This document shows positions 6,465-14,773 of a stretch of 17,495 nt of DNA, piece after piece. The stretch lies in NCBI GenBank assembly GCA_028679935.1, contig JAJRAL010000054.1, positions 1 through 17,495 of the forward strand, in the 5' to 3' direction. A program made the position numbers and the translations under genes. Within the stretch, counting starts at the first letter, position 1. Each line of letters begins with the position of its first letter. This DNA is from Methanomassiliicoccales archaeon (GTDB lineage: Archaea > Thermoplasmatota > Thermoplasmata > Methanomassiliicoccales > UBA472). The notes below the pieces were generated by a model. The model searched no databases. It saw only the letters and a list, made by a program, of their open reading frames with translations, and was not told the DNA's origin.

Positions 6465-7823
6465 TCACTTGCTGGCGAGTCCGGGCAACCCCGCCGAGAG
6501 CAGCATGTCCTGTATCTTGACGACGAGGTCGGACTTGACCTTCTTCGCCTTCAGGGCGTCCTGGACGTAGACCACGACCTCGTAGACTATCTTGTCATCG
6601 TGGAACTCCAAGGCAAGGACCTCGGGCTTGGGCTCCCTCAACAGACCGTCCTCCCGCTCCACCGCCCGTAGTATCGCCTCCTCCACCACGCTGTGGGGGA
6701 TGCTCGTCGGGACCTCCAGCCTCACCCCGACCCCGTGCGAGCCGGACCGGCTGTAGTTGAGTATGCTGCCGCCGAGGATCTCGCTGTTCGGTACCTCGAC
6801 CATCTCGCCGTCCTCGGTCCGGAGCCTGGTGAAGACCAGGTTCTTCTGCACGACCTCCGCGACCAAACCGTTGTTCAGCCGGATCCTCTCGCCGACCTCG
6901 AAGATGTCCGTATCCATTATCGCCAGACCGGAGATGATGTTGCGGATGGTGCTGTAGGACAGCACTCCGCCGAGGAAGATGAACATCAGGATCATGATGA
7001 TCAGAAGGACGCCGAGCAGCTCCATGCCGGCGAGCGAGAAGAGCATGAAGACCGCCACCATGAAGGCGATCAGATAGAGGGCGTAGCGCGATATCTCGCT
7101 GGCAAGGTCGACGATCTGCGGGTTGAACTTCTTCGTCCTGAACTTGTAGTCCTCGAATATCGCCTTGACGAGCCTCGCGATCGCGAGGATGCCGACGATG
7201 ACGACAATCGTTATTCCGATCTTTGTCTTGTTTTCGTCGAGGAACTTGGCGATCTCCTGGATCGGCTCGAAATTCGGGATGAACGAAAGGAGCAGCAGGA
7301 TGATGATGACCGCGGCTATGATGTAGACGACGTAGCAGAGAAGGAGGGAGGTGACCTCGACCGCGCTCCCGCCGCCCTTGGCCTTCTGCGGGAGGGACCT
7401 CGCCCGCCTGGATATCCGGCGCAGAATCCTGACAATCAGCATGGCGACGAGCAGCACCATGCTCACGAAGATGATGTCCACGATGACGCTCAGGTATGGC
7501 TCCCACACCTGCGTCCGGAAGTCGGGCCACGCCTGGGCCAGAGCGTACAGACCGACGAAGACGAGGATGATGATCAGGACGACCTTGACCATTCTGCTCA
7601 TGAAGGTCGCCACGTCCCTGTCTATGAAGTCGGACTCCCTGACCTGCATCTTCTCCAGTGTTTTGGAGAGATAGGACCAGAGGTAGAGCGAAACGACTAG
7701 CAGCCCGAGGAAGAGCAATACGGCCCACCCCCACTCGGCGAGCCAATCCGAGCCCGCGGCTATCGGCAACGTCTGGTCGAGCCCAAACACGCCCGTCGTA
7801 TTCGTTGGGCGGTATAATACCAT
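6465..7823 (-). CDS. MscS-family mechanosensitive channel, extended membrane domain
   Basis: The protein resembles small-conductance mechanosensitive channels, which open under membrane tension to release solutes on osmotic downshock. Of 452 residues, the first 300 hold about seven hydrophobic helices, near 31-52, 79-99, 110-134, 155-183, 202-223, 245-266 and 268-290. The pore-proximal helix leads directly into the MscS beta domain at 303-360: DIFEVGERIRLNNG, EDGEMVEVPNSEILGG and NYSRSG. A mixed alpha/beta cytoplasmic tail follows. Canonical MscS has three helices, so this is an enlarged form. The ATG at 7823 has no good ribosome site. A TATA-like TATTATA at 7813-7819 lies inside the frame, 26 nt before an in-frame GTG at 7790, which may be the true leaderless start. 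It follows the giant gene by 54 nt and converges with serS. Confidence 0.9.
   Translation of the reverse strand: MVLYRPTNTTGVFGLDQTLPIAAGSDWLAEWGWAVLLFLGLLVVSLYLWSYLSKTLEKMQVRESDFIDRDVATFMSRMVKVVLIIILVFVGLYALAQAWPDFRTQVWEPYLSVIVDIIFVSMVLLVAMLIVRILRRISRRARSLPQKAKGGGSAVEVTSLLLCYVVYIIAAVIIILLLLSFIPNFEPIQEIAKFLDENKTKIGITIVVIVGILAIARLVKAIFEDYKFRTKKFNPQIVDLASEISRYALYLIAFMVAVFMLFSLAGMELLGVLLIIMILMFIFLGGVLSYSTIRNIISGLAIMDTDIFEVGERIRLNNGLVAEVVQKNLVFTRLRTEDGEMVEVPNSEILGGSILNYSRSGSHGVGVRLEVPTSIPHSVVEEAILRAVEREDGLLREPKPEVLALEFHDDKIVYEVVVYVQDALKAKKVKSDLVVKIQDMLLSAGLPGLASK
7813..7819 (-). promoter_or_regulatory. TATA-like box near the start of the MscS gene
   Basis: The minus strand reads TATTATA just inside the longest MscS frame. 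A GTG codon at 7790 begins 26 nt downstream of its centre, the usual leaderless spacing in this window. Confidence 0.35.
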
Positions 7824-7877
7824 TTGCTCTATCCAGCATGGTCAGTGCCGGTGTGTTCGGGCCCTTTCACCATCACC

Positions 7878-10800
7878 TCACACCGACTCCGAGCCATACC
7901 CTGGAGCATGGATCGTCGCGTAGAGCAACCAACAATCGACCAGATGGTCCGCATCAACGCTCAGGCATGAAGACAGGAACCTCCCCGGCACGGCCTTGAA
8001 GAGGGCCCCGAACGCGATGCTCCAGTTCTGATGACCGGCGCCCGACGGCATGAAGGAAGCCAAGTTGACGTGCGCCTCCCCTCCGAAGCTGAACCTCTCC
8101 GGCCCCACCGATCCAAGGATCGCGGGCAGCCCGATGCCCACATAGGCGCCGAACTTGATCCACACGTCATCCGCCAGTTCGTCGATCGAATGTGCCTTGG
8201 GGGAGACCGCGGAGGGGTTGCCGTACGAACCGAGCGCGGTCCGGACCGCGTCGGCAATCCATCTCAATCCCTCCCTTACGAAGTCCCCGGTCACCGAGAG
8301 GCTCAGGCGGAACGAGCCTCCGACCGCCTGCGAGTAGTCCTGCAGTCTGAGCTCCACGTAGAGAGCGACCTCGACTATCGAATCGCCAAGTGTGTCGATG
8401 ACGGAGTCGACGACCTCGTCTATTACGCATCGGATCAGGTTTGCCAGGGTATCGATACTGAAGGAGCCGTTTATCTGGGCCTTCGCCATGCCCCTGACCG
8501 CGGCATCGCCGAACTCGTGGAGTATCACATCGACGTCGTTCTGGGGATGGATCTGGTGCGAATTCGGTGATCCGCAGGTGGACGCCTTGAACTTCCAGCT
8601 GTCCGCCCCGTCGCTCCTCCTCTGCCAGGTCCGATCATCGCCGTAGTAGTCTGTTAGGAAGGCGGTCGAATCGACCACGCTTCCTGTCGAGTCATGCAGC
8701 ACAATCGACTCACCTAGCGGAGTGCCGCTCTCACCTCCATTGTCGAGGGTCAGATGATCAAAGACATGCACGAAGCGCCCCCTCGCCGGTACGACCTCGT
8801 TTGCCAGATAGCACTGCTCCTGGATACCGTGCTTGGTCTCGAAGCACCATCCTTCCAGGGAGACGGCCCTGCCTGTCGGGTTGTAGAGTTCGATCCATTC
8901 TTTCCCCTCGTCGGGGCCAGACGGATTGAGCTCAACCTCGTTGATGACGACGTGGTCGTCGATTGGAGAGTCGTAGAGGAGGTCGAAGCCGGCGTCGATC
9001 GATCCCGTCAGTCCCGGGACGGGGAGCGGGATGCGCGAGAGGAGCTGGCCGATCACAGGGATGTCGCCGAGAGAGAACGTCAAGCGATCATACTCGACGA
9101 CCTTCGGCATGCTCAGCTCGATCACGAAGCCGGAGAAGGTCCCCACGACCGAAAGGAAGTGACTGGTCACGAACATCAAGGGGTCCATCGACGCCTCCAC
9201 CATCCATCCGTCCCCCGCCGCAGTGCCGTTGAACAGGATGTCGGTGCCCTTGTCGTGGATGTTGACGATGCGCATGGATCCGCTCAGAGTGATCCCGCAG
9301 AGGCCGAAGGTGCCGGTCACCCTGAGATAGTCCCTGCTCCTGCCGTATGCGATATCGGTCACGTCGGTCTCGATGAGCCAGGCGATGCCGAAGAACGAGA
9401 AGGAGATGGCGACCTTGCCGAGCGTCGACGATATCGTCTGACCCAGCCACTCGGCGAACCCTCCGATGGCCCCGAATATCAGGTCCTTGACGGCCTGGAT
9501 GACCTTGGCGAGAGCGTCGGCCAGGAACTCGATGACCTTCATCGCCCAAGAGATCACTGTAGAGAGGGCGTCCACTACCCACTTGCCGATTGTGTTCAGC
9601 CCGTCCCAGACAAAGCTCAGCGCCCCGCAGATCCCGTCCCATATCGCCTGAAGGAATTGAGCGATTTGCTTGACGAGCGTCATCGTCGGCGCGTACTCGA
9701 CGCCCTGGAGGGGCCATCCGCTGCTCGTGAAGAGCGTGAAGTGGGCGGCGATTGGGGCCTCCGCGGAAAGGATCGGATTGCCTGATGCCATCAACGCGAT
9801 GGTCGAATTGCACATGAGGGTGACGCCTATTGAACCGGCGTATGTGATCTCGAACTGGCTCTGGAACGGACAGAGCGTCAGGTTCCCGATGTCTGTCACA
9901 TGCAGGTTAGGATAATCGTCCTGCCCCAATCGGTACATATCCGGATACGTTATGCTGGAAGACAGCCGGGTGCCAATCGAGTCGAGGCCGATATGCGGAA
10001 CGAGCTCGACCCCCGTGACCTCGCCGTTCTCCGTTTCAAGCTCCAGTGGCCCGATTCCGCGGATCGGGATTACGACCGCATCCCCCCTGATCGCGCAACC
10101 TGCGGCTAGGTCGCTCAGCATCCTGAGGCACGTCCCCTTCACGACTGCCTCCACTCCCGGTACAGACTGAACCAACCCGATCGCCAGGCGCGCGACCGCC
10201 TCGGAAAAAGCGACCGCGGCGCCTTGTAGCGTCACCTGGCTGAAGACTGAGGCAAAGGTCTCGATCCGCTCCTCGGAGAGACCCCGAATGGCGCCACGGA
10301 TGGATTCCTCCACGCCGAACGTGCCGACGGTGTGGATTCCGTCGCAAATCTGATTGGCGCAGTTCTCGATGTCCTCCAGGCCATAGCCAGAGAGGCGTGT
10401 GCTGGCGATGTTATGCGCCAACTCCTCTATGGCCCAGTCGACGGAACTATCGACCTGAAAGATCTCGCTCCAACGGGTCTCGATGAACCGAACGAGCGCC
10501 ACGGCCATGCCATCGTGGATGCTGTGGTCCGCCGCGCCGCTCTCGAAGGCCCTCGAGACGACCGCCTCGGCACCTGCCAGGCACTCGGTCACCGACAGAG
10601 TCACCTCGTCGATGAAGCTCTGTCCGTCGAGGGGGTCGAGCTCAAGCTCGCAGCCCTGCGGCCCGAGGGACTCAGCGACGGATAGAGCGACGCTCTTGAT
10701 GAACTGCTCCAGCATCTCCGCCATCTCGAATGTGTTCGTCTTATAGTTGACGAAGAACCTCTCCCACTCCGGCGTCGAGAAGAGGTCGACCTTTGGGAAA

Positions 10801-12116
10801 TCGATGGCCCAGCTTCCGTCGAGAGAGACTCGAACCTCGCTCCCCTCAGAATCGATGAACTCGACGGTGGCGCCGCTGATCTCGATTGCGGCATCGGGCG
10901 ATCCGGAGAACAGATAGCGATAGGATTGCTCATCATAGCCAGCTGACGCCATCCTGCCCCTGATGTAGTCGAGCGCCATTTCATTGACCGGGTCGAAGCC
11001 GAAGATGGCCCCGAGCACGCGTGCGATCGTGATGGTAAGTCGATCGAGCTGCTGTTCAAGGAACCGTGCGATATCGGCGATCTGAAGGTAGTCGAGCCAT
11101 CTGAGGACCAGAACATCGGTAGCGGCGTAGAGGCTCTGGGCGACTATCACCCTTGGATCGATCCTGTCCTCACCGATGAGGTTCAGGAAGAGTTCGGCGG
11201 GGTCCATGTCGCCATTGGACGCGAGGATTCGCTCGGTCTCAGTGAGGGCCTCCTCGGAACACGCCATGGAGACTAGCGCGGCATGTCCCGACTGCTGGTC
11301 GTAAGTCCGGAAGAGTCTCACCTGCTCGACGATGAGCGCGAGGGCCACGGCGTTCTCGACGTCGGTCTGGGAGAGAAGCTCCCGAGAGAACGTCGCCCCG
11401 AAGAGGTCCTTTCCCTCCAGGGCACGCTTCTGCACCAGGGCGGAAAGCTCGTAGCGGACGATATTCTGCGTGTTGCCCTTGTCATCCTCGACCTCGTCCA
11501 AGAATGCCTCGAGACGATTCTGGAGCAGCGGGATTGGAGAGTAGACGCGTTCGTCCATCGAGACCCGTTTCAGGATGAAACCGCGCTCGCAGCTCACATT
11601 TAGCATTAGGATGCCAGAGACCGTCAGGAATGCGGGGATGGTGCTGTTCAACTGATTGGATTCCTTGCCGCTAGGCACCTCAAATTGGGGGAGCTCGTCT
11701 GCGGTTAGGCGGAGGAACGCGAGGATCAGGTCGCTCTTCTCTATCCTGACCAGATAGGCGCCCACCTGCTTCGGGTAAAGGGACCTCGCCCGCTCGCTCC
11801 ATGAGCCCTCGAACCGCTTCATCAGCACCGTCTCGTTGCTCGATGGATTCTGCTTCGCGGCCTCCAGGGCGAGTGCGTGCGCTTCCTTCTGAGCTGAGGC
11901 GGCCTCGTCGGCAGCGAACCTCAGCAGACCGTCGATGTACGCCTCCGATCGCTCCGTCTCGCCATCCTGCTCGCGGAACGATGCGAGCAACGCCGTGCCT
12001 GCACCGGCCACGAGCAGAAGGATCACGGCCACCAACGCGAAAGACATCTGGCCTCGCCGGTCGGGACGCGGGAACCCCGGACCCTGGGTGATCCCTCTGG
12101 TCAAGGATGGGCTCAT
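7878..12116 (-). CDS. Giant pilin-signal surface protein with lamin-tail domain
   Basis: I do not recognise this 1412-residue protein as a named family. The N-terminus has RRGQMS (residues 20-25) before a hydrophobic helix (24-45). This resembles archaeal class III signals, which are cut between Gly22 and Gln23, so the protein would be anchored outward by that helix. Residues 50-800 are mostly acidic helical segments. About 812-900 is a run of amphipathic, Trp- and Ile-rich helices (IWDGICGALSFVWDG, then KWVVDALSTVISWAMKVI). A lamin-tail-type beta domain lies at about 1053-1185 (VVINEVELNPSG, KEWIELYNPTG, SLEGWCF, GESIVLHDSTG). A further helical/beta region ends the protein. At least eight N-x-S/T sequons support an extracellular site. 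It lies between the TrmB and MscS genes on the same strand. An adhesin or envelope role is inference. Confidence 0.75.
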   Translation of the reverse strand: MSPSLTRGITQGPGFPRPDRRGQMSFALVAVILLLVAGAGTALLASFREQDGETERSEAYIDGLLRFAADEAASAQKEAHALALEAAKQNPSSNETVLMKRFEGSWSERARSLYPKQVGAYLVRIEKSDLILAFLRLTADELPQFEVPSGKESNQLNSTIPAFLTVSGILMLNVSCERGFILKRVSMDERVYSPIPLLQNRLEAFLDEVEDDKGNTQNIVRYELSALVQKRALEGKDLFGATFSRELLSQTDVENAVALALIVEQVRLFRTYDQQSGHAALVSMACSEEALTETERILASNGDMDPAELFLNLIGEDRIDPRVIVAQSLYAATDVLVLRWLDYLQIADIARFLEQQLDRLTITIARVLGAIFGFDPVNEMALDYIRGRMASAGYDEQSYRYLFSGSPDAAIEISGATVEFIDSEGSEVRVSLDGSWAIDFPKVDLFSTPEWERFFVNYKTNTFEMAEMLEQFIKSVALSVAESLGPQGCELELDPLDGQSFIDEVTLSVTECLAGAEAVVSRAFESGAADHSIHDGMAVALVRFIETRWSEIFQVDSSVDWAIEELAHNIASTRLSGYGLEDIENCANQICDGIHTVGTFGVEESIRGAIRGLSEERIETFASVFSQVTLQGAAVAFSEAVARLAIGLVQSVPGVEAVVKGTCLRMLSDLAAGCAIRGDAVVIPIRGIGPLELETENGEVTGVELVPHIGLDSIGTRLSSSITYPDMYRLGQDDYPNLHVTDIGNLTLCPFQSQFEITYAGSIGVTLMCNSTIALMASGNPILSAEAPIAAHFTLFTSSGWPLQGVEYAPTMTLVKQIAQFLQAIWDGICGALSFVWDGLNTIGKWVVDALSTVISWAMKVIEFLADALAKVIQAVKDLIFGAIGGFAEWLGQTISSTLGKVAISFSFFGIAWLIETDVTDIAYGRSRDYLRVTGTFGLCGITLSGSMRIVNIHDKGTDILFNGTAAGDGWMVEASMDPLMFVTSHFLSVVGTFSGFVIELSMPKVVEYDRLTFSLGDIPVIGQLLSRIPLPVPGLTGSIDAGFDLLYDSPIDDHVVINEVELNPSGPDEGKEWIELYNPTGRAVSLEGWCFETKHGIQEQCYLANEVVPARGRFVHVFDHLTLDNGGESGTPLGESIVLHDSTGSVVDSTAFLTDYYGDDRTWQRRSDGADSWKFKASTCGSPNSHQIHPQNDVDVILHEFGDAAVRGMAKAQINGSFSIDTLANLIRCVIDEVVDSVIDTLGDSIVEVALYVELRLQDYSQAVGGSFRLSLSVTGDFVREGLRWIADAVRTALGSYGNPSAVSPKAHSIDELADDVWIKFGAYVGIGLPAILGSVGPERFSFGGEAHVNLASFMPSGAGHQNWSIAFGALFKAVPGRFLSSCLSVDADHLVDCWLLYATIHAPGYGSESV

Positions 12117-12161
12117 GCCCAGGAGGACGGAATACGGACCCCTAGTCCCCGCTGGCTACTA

Positions 12162-12175
12162 TCAAGCTATCTTGA
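12162..12175. promoter_or_regulatory. Inverted repeat upstream of the giant surface-protein gene
   Basis: TCAAG-CTAT-CTTGA is a perfect 5-bp inverted repeat around 4 nt, 46 nt upstream of the giant gene's ATG. It lies in the 85-nt gap after the TrmB gene and shares the core AGCTAT with the tes operator. A regulator site is possible, but a chance repeat of this size is also plausible. I see no convincing TATA box for the giant gene in this gap. Confidence 0.25.
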
Positions 12176-12201
12176 AAGCGAAAGGAAGACGGGTGAACGG
12201 A

Positions 12202-12957
12202 TCATCCCGGCTGCGGCGACTCGTCCAGTTGTTCGATCGTCTGGCGGATGATGTTCTCGAGGTGCGAGGCGATGAATGGATTGTCAGAGAAGCCGCAAAG
12301 CGAGAGGTCCGGGCTGGCGATCATCGCCGTCCTCCCGTCCGCGATCACGTCGGTCGCGAGCATCTCCTTCTTCCTGTACGCCCGGGTGTGGTCCGGGAAC
12401 TTCACCATCGGCTCCGCGATGATGATCACCTCGATGCCCCGGCGCACCGCCTCCTTGAAGCGCTGGGCATGCTCTGACCTTATCTCACTCATTACCGGCG
12501 TGGAGATGACGAAGCTCTTGACGGCGGAGTCGAGCATCTCGCCTATCTTCGCTGACACCTTCCTCTTTCCTGCGATCGTGTATACGAGCTGGGGGGTTCC
12601 CTTCTCGGTCAGCACTCCCTGCAGCATCCGTAGCTTGTCGAACGTCTCCTTGATGTCGGCGATGACGGTTTCCATCGCCTCATCGACCGGCAGTGCATGG
12701 TAGACGGCAGGCCTCCCTTCAGTTACAGTGACGAGCGCTTTGTCCTTGAGCCCCTGGAGCGCCTTGTATGCCGAGGTCCTCGGTATCCGGGCAAGCTCCG
12801 CGACCTCGTCCGCCGTGGCGTGCGACTTCGCGATCATCGCGATGAAGGCCTTCGACTCGTACTCCGACAGGCCTATCTTGCGCAAAGCCAATGCAATCTT
12901 GCCGTATTCCTCGGTTAGCGGTCCCATGTCCAGATTCAAAATGTCGATGAGGTTCAT
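12202..12957 (-). CDS. TrmB-family transcriptional regulator
   Basis: The 251-residue protein has an N-terminal winged helix of the TrmB type at about residues 22-90. It contains ALRKIGLSEYESKAFIAM, the helix-turn-helix with ELARIPRTSAYKALQGLKD as recognition helix, and a wing at EGRPAVYHALP. A short coiled segment (98-115) leads to a C-terminal domain that looks like the PLD-like effector module of TrmB relatives (SFVISTPVMSE, ...AVRRGIEVIIIAEP, ADGRTAMIASPD). The C-terminal sugar-binding domain of the long TrmB proteins appears absent at this length, so the ligand is unknown. The gene is divergent from tes, with a shared promoter holding a perfect inverted repeat. I infer that it regulates tes-fdx-GGR and itself. 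ATG 12957 is chosen; ATG 12927 is possible. Confidence 0.85.
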   Translation of the reverse strand: MNLIDILNLDMGPLTEEYGKIALALRKIGLSEYESKAFIAMIAKSHATADEVAELARIPRTSAYKALQGLKDKALVTVTEGRPAVYHALPVDEAMETVIADIKETFDKLRMLQGVLTEKGTPQLVYTIAGKRKVSAKIGEMLDSAVKSFVISTPVMSEIRSEHAQRFKEAVRRGIEVIIIAEPMVKFPDHTRAYRKKEMLATDVIADGRTAMIASPDLSLCGFSDNPFIASHLENIIRQTIEQLDESPQPG

Positions 12958-12965
12958 TGCAACAT

Positions 12966-12986
12966 TTGTAGCTATAGCTGCTACAA
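12966..12986. promoter_or_regulatory. Palindromic operator between trmB-type gene and tes
   Basis: TTGTAGC-TATAGCT-GCTACAA is a perfect 7-bp inverted repeat around 7 nt. Nested in it is the perfect 10-bp palindrome AGCTATAGCT (12970-12979). It lies directly upstream of the tes TATA box and covers the initiation region of the divergent regulator. TrmB-type proteins are known to activate from sites before the TATA box and repress from sites after it, so this is the likely site of the neighbouring regulator. The binding partner is inferred, not shown. Confidence 0.55.
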
Positions 12987-12990
12987 TATC

Positions 12991-13000
12991 ATTAAATTAT
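12991..13000. promoter_or_regulatory. A/T-rich TATA region serving tes and perhaps the regulator
   Basis: ATTAAATTAT reads as a TATA-like box on both strands. On the plus strand it predicts initiation near 13021, just before tes. On the minus strand it could start the regulator's message near 12970, inside the inverted repeat; GATATTG at 12984-12990 is an alternative box. Confidence 0.5.
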
Positions 13001-13020
13001 CCCTCGTGCTTCGATGCGTT

Positions 13021-13025
13021 AGGTG
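13021..13025 (+). promoter_or_regulatory. Ribosome site or leaderless start of tes
   Basis: AGGTG lies 6 nt before ATG 13032 and can act as a Shine-Dalgarno site. It also contains the GTG at 13023, which would be a leaderless start 28 nt from the TATA box. The two readings differ by three residues. Confidence 0.4.
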
Positions 13026-13031
13026 CAACGA

Positions 13032-14588
13032 ATGATAGTCAAGGAAAGCGGACTCAAGAAGGGCCTGCCCAAGACAACCGAATCGCTCTGCCCTGAGTGC
13101 GGGAAGATCATCACCGCCAACCTGTTCGAGAAGGATGGGAAAGTGATGATTGAGAAGACCTGTCCAGCTCATGGCAAGACGACGGATGTGTACTGGTCCG
13201 ACGTAGGGATGTACCTCAGGGCGGAGAAGTTCGCCGCTGACGGTGTCGGCGTGCAGAACCCCAAGATACCCAACGCAAAGGTCTGCCCGAACGAGTGCGG
13301 GCTCTGCCAGCTCCACACATCGCATACCTCGCTCGCCAACGTCGATCTCACCAACAGGTGCAACCTCAAATGCCCGATTTGCTTCGCCAACGCGAACGCG
13401 GCGGGCTACGTCTACGAACCGAACTTCGAGCAGGTCACCAGGATGCTAACCATGCTGCGAGCGCAGCGTCCGGTGCCTACCCCTGCGGTCCAGTTCTCCG
13501 GAGGAGAACCCACCATCTACCCACAGTTCATCGAGGCCCTCGCAAAGGCGAAGGAGCTCGGTTTCTCTCAGATCCAAGCTGCCACCAACGGCATCAAGTT
13601 CGCCAAGGACCCTGAGTTCCTGGTCAAGGCGCGCGACGCGGGCCTGAACACGATCTACCTGCAGTTCGACGGCCTCAACGACGACATCTACATGGCGTCG
13701 AGGGGAGTGCCGCTGCTCGAGACGAAGCTCAAGGTCATCGAGAACGTGCGAAAGCTCGAGGGCAGGAAGCCGTCGATCGTCTTCGTACCTACGGTGGTCA
13801 AGGGGATCAACGACGACCAGGTCGGCGAGATATTCCGCTTCGCGTTGAAGAACATCGACGTGGTCAGGGGCATCAACTTCCAGCCCGTCGCCTTCACCGG
13901 CAGGATAGACCAAGAAGAGAGGGCGAAGCGCCGCTACACCCTGCCCGACCTGGTCAAGGACCTCGTCAAGCAGAGCAAGGGCCAGCTCGCAGAGAACGAC
14001 TTCTACCCGGTGCCCGCGGTGGTTCCGATCTCGACGCTCGTCTCGGCGCTCGTGGGCAGGCCGCAAGTGACGTTCACCACGCACCCGCACTGCGGACTCG
14101 CGACCTATCTATTCGTTCAGAATGAGAACAGCGTCGTCCCGCTGACGCGCTTCGTCGACGTTGAGCCGCTCTTCGCCGATCTCTATGAGCTTTCGGAGAA
14201 GGCGGAGAAGGCGAAGGTGAAGCTGCCTTACAAGATCAAGGCTCTCAACACGCTGAAGAAGCACATCGACAAGGACAAGACGCCGGACGGACTGGACACG
14301 GTCAAGTTCCTCAGGATGCTCGACACTGTCTTCGGCGACGCCTCGAAGCAGTCGCTGGCGAAGTTCTCATGGAACATGATGTTCATCGGCGGGATGCACT
14401 TCCAGGACTCATACAACTACGACATCGAACGCGTCAAGAGGTGCGCCATACACTACACCACGCCGGACGATAGGATCATTCCGTTCTGTGCCTACAACGG
14501 CGGGCCGACCTACCGCACCGAGATCGAGAAGAAGTTCTCCGTGCCGATCGAGGAGTGGCGCCGGACCAAGGGGACGGAATTCACATGA
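13032..14588 (+). CDS. tes: Tetraether lipid synthase Tes (radical SAM)
   Basis: Tes joins the ends of two saturated C20 chains by radical chemistry to make C40 biphytanyl tetraethers (GDGTs), at the membrane. The 518-residue protein matches the MJ0619/MA1486 type. It has an N-terminal Cys region (C20-PE-C23 and C44), then C85-PNE-C89-GL-C92, the radical SAM motif C110-NLK-C114-PI-C117 within the hallmark CNLKCPICFANAN, and SGGEP at 156-160. Late cysteines lie in HPHCGLATY, RCAIHY and PFCAYNGG. These suit several Fe-S clusters, as in the known enzyme. It starts at ATG 13032 or GTG 13023. Its stop overlaps the ferredoxin start (ATGA). The order Tes-ferredoxin-GGR matches Methanosarcina. Ring-forming GrsA/B are also radical SAM enzymes, but sequence and context favour Tes. 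Confidence 0.9.
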   Translation: MIVKESGLKKGLPKTTESLCPECGKIITANLFEKDGKVMIEKTCPAHGKTTDVYWSDVGMYLRAEKFAADGVGVQNPKIPNAKVCPNECGLCQLHTSHTSLANVDLTNRCNLKCPICFANANAAGYVYEPNFEQVTRMLTMLRAQRPVPTPAVQFSGGEPTIYPQFIEALAKAKELGFSQIQAATNGIKFAKDPEFLVKARDAGLNTIYLQFDGLNDDIYMASRGVPLLETKLKVIENVRKLEGRKPSIVFVPTVVKGINDDQVGEIFRFALKNIDVVRGINFQPVAFTGRIDQEERAKRRYTLPDLVKDLVKQSKGQLAENDFYPVPAVVPISTLVSALVGRPQVTFTTHPHCGLATYLFVQNENSVVPLTRFVDVEPLFADLYELSEKAEKAKVKLPYKIKALNTLKKHIDKDKTPDGLDTVKFLRMLDTVFGDASKQSLAKFSWNMMFIGGMHFQDSYNYDIERVKRCAIHYTTPDDRIIPFCAYNGGPTYRTEIEKKFSVPIEEWRRTKGTEFT

Positions 14589-14773
14589 GCAAGGTGACCG
14601 AGATGAAGGTCAATGTCGACAAGTGCATGCATTGCGGCGCTTGCGTCGGTTCCTGCCCCAAGAACGCGATCTTCCTGGCAGAGGTGGTCCTTCAGTTCGG
14701 AGAGGCGTGCTCGCGCTGCGGTCGCTGCGTGAAGATGTGCCCCGTCGGGGCGATCTCCATGGAGGCGAAGTAG
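14585..14773 (+). CDS. 2[4Fe-4S] ferredoxin of the lipid operon
   Basis: This is a 62-residue bacterial-type ferredoxin with two CxxCxxCxxxCP motifs: C14, C17, C20, C24 and C42, C45, C48, C52. Each should hold part of two [4Fe-4S] clusters. In M. acetivorans the equivalent ferredoxin (MA1485) is needed with GGR for full reduction of archaeal lipids in a heterologous host, so it is the likely electron donor to the reductase that follows. Tes also needs electrons, and I infer this protein may supply both. An in-frame ATG ten codons earlier lies within tes. I chose 14585 because it makes the ATGA overlap with the tes stop and gives the usual short N-terminus. The next gene begins immediately after the stop. 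Confidence 0.93.
   Translation: MSKVTEMKVNVDKCMHCGACVGSCPKNAIFLAEVVLQFGEACSRCGRCVKMCPVGAISMEAK

Noticed and set aside
6693..7700. A 335-codon open frame on the plus strand opposite the MscS gene
   Set aside because: It is rich in Asp, His and Glu with no domain, as expected from the antisense of a GC-rich membrane-protein gene. The MscS motifs on the other strand are clear.
8754..9785. A 343-codon plus-strand frame within the giant gene
   Set aside because: Composition is Asp/Arg/Glu-rich and lacks motifs; it mirrors the minus-strand coding sequence.
13014..13022. Minimal ATG-CGT-TAG upstream reading frame before tes
   Set aside because: It lies before the predicted transcription start (about 13021), so it would not be in the message; a chance triplet is likelier.
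13032..14588. GDGT ring synthase GrsA/B identity for the radical SAM gene
   Set aside because: The CNLKCPICFANAN motif, the N-terminal cysteine set and the ferredoxin-GGR order fit Tes.
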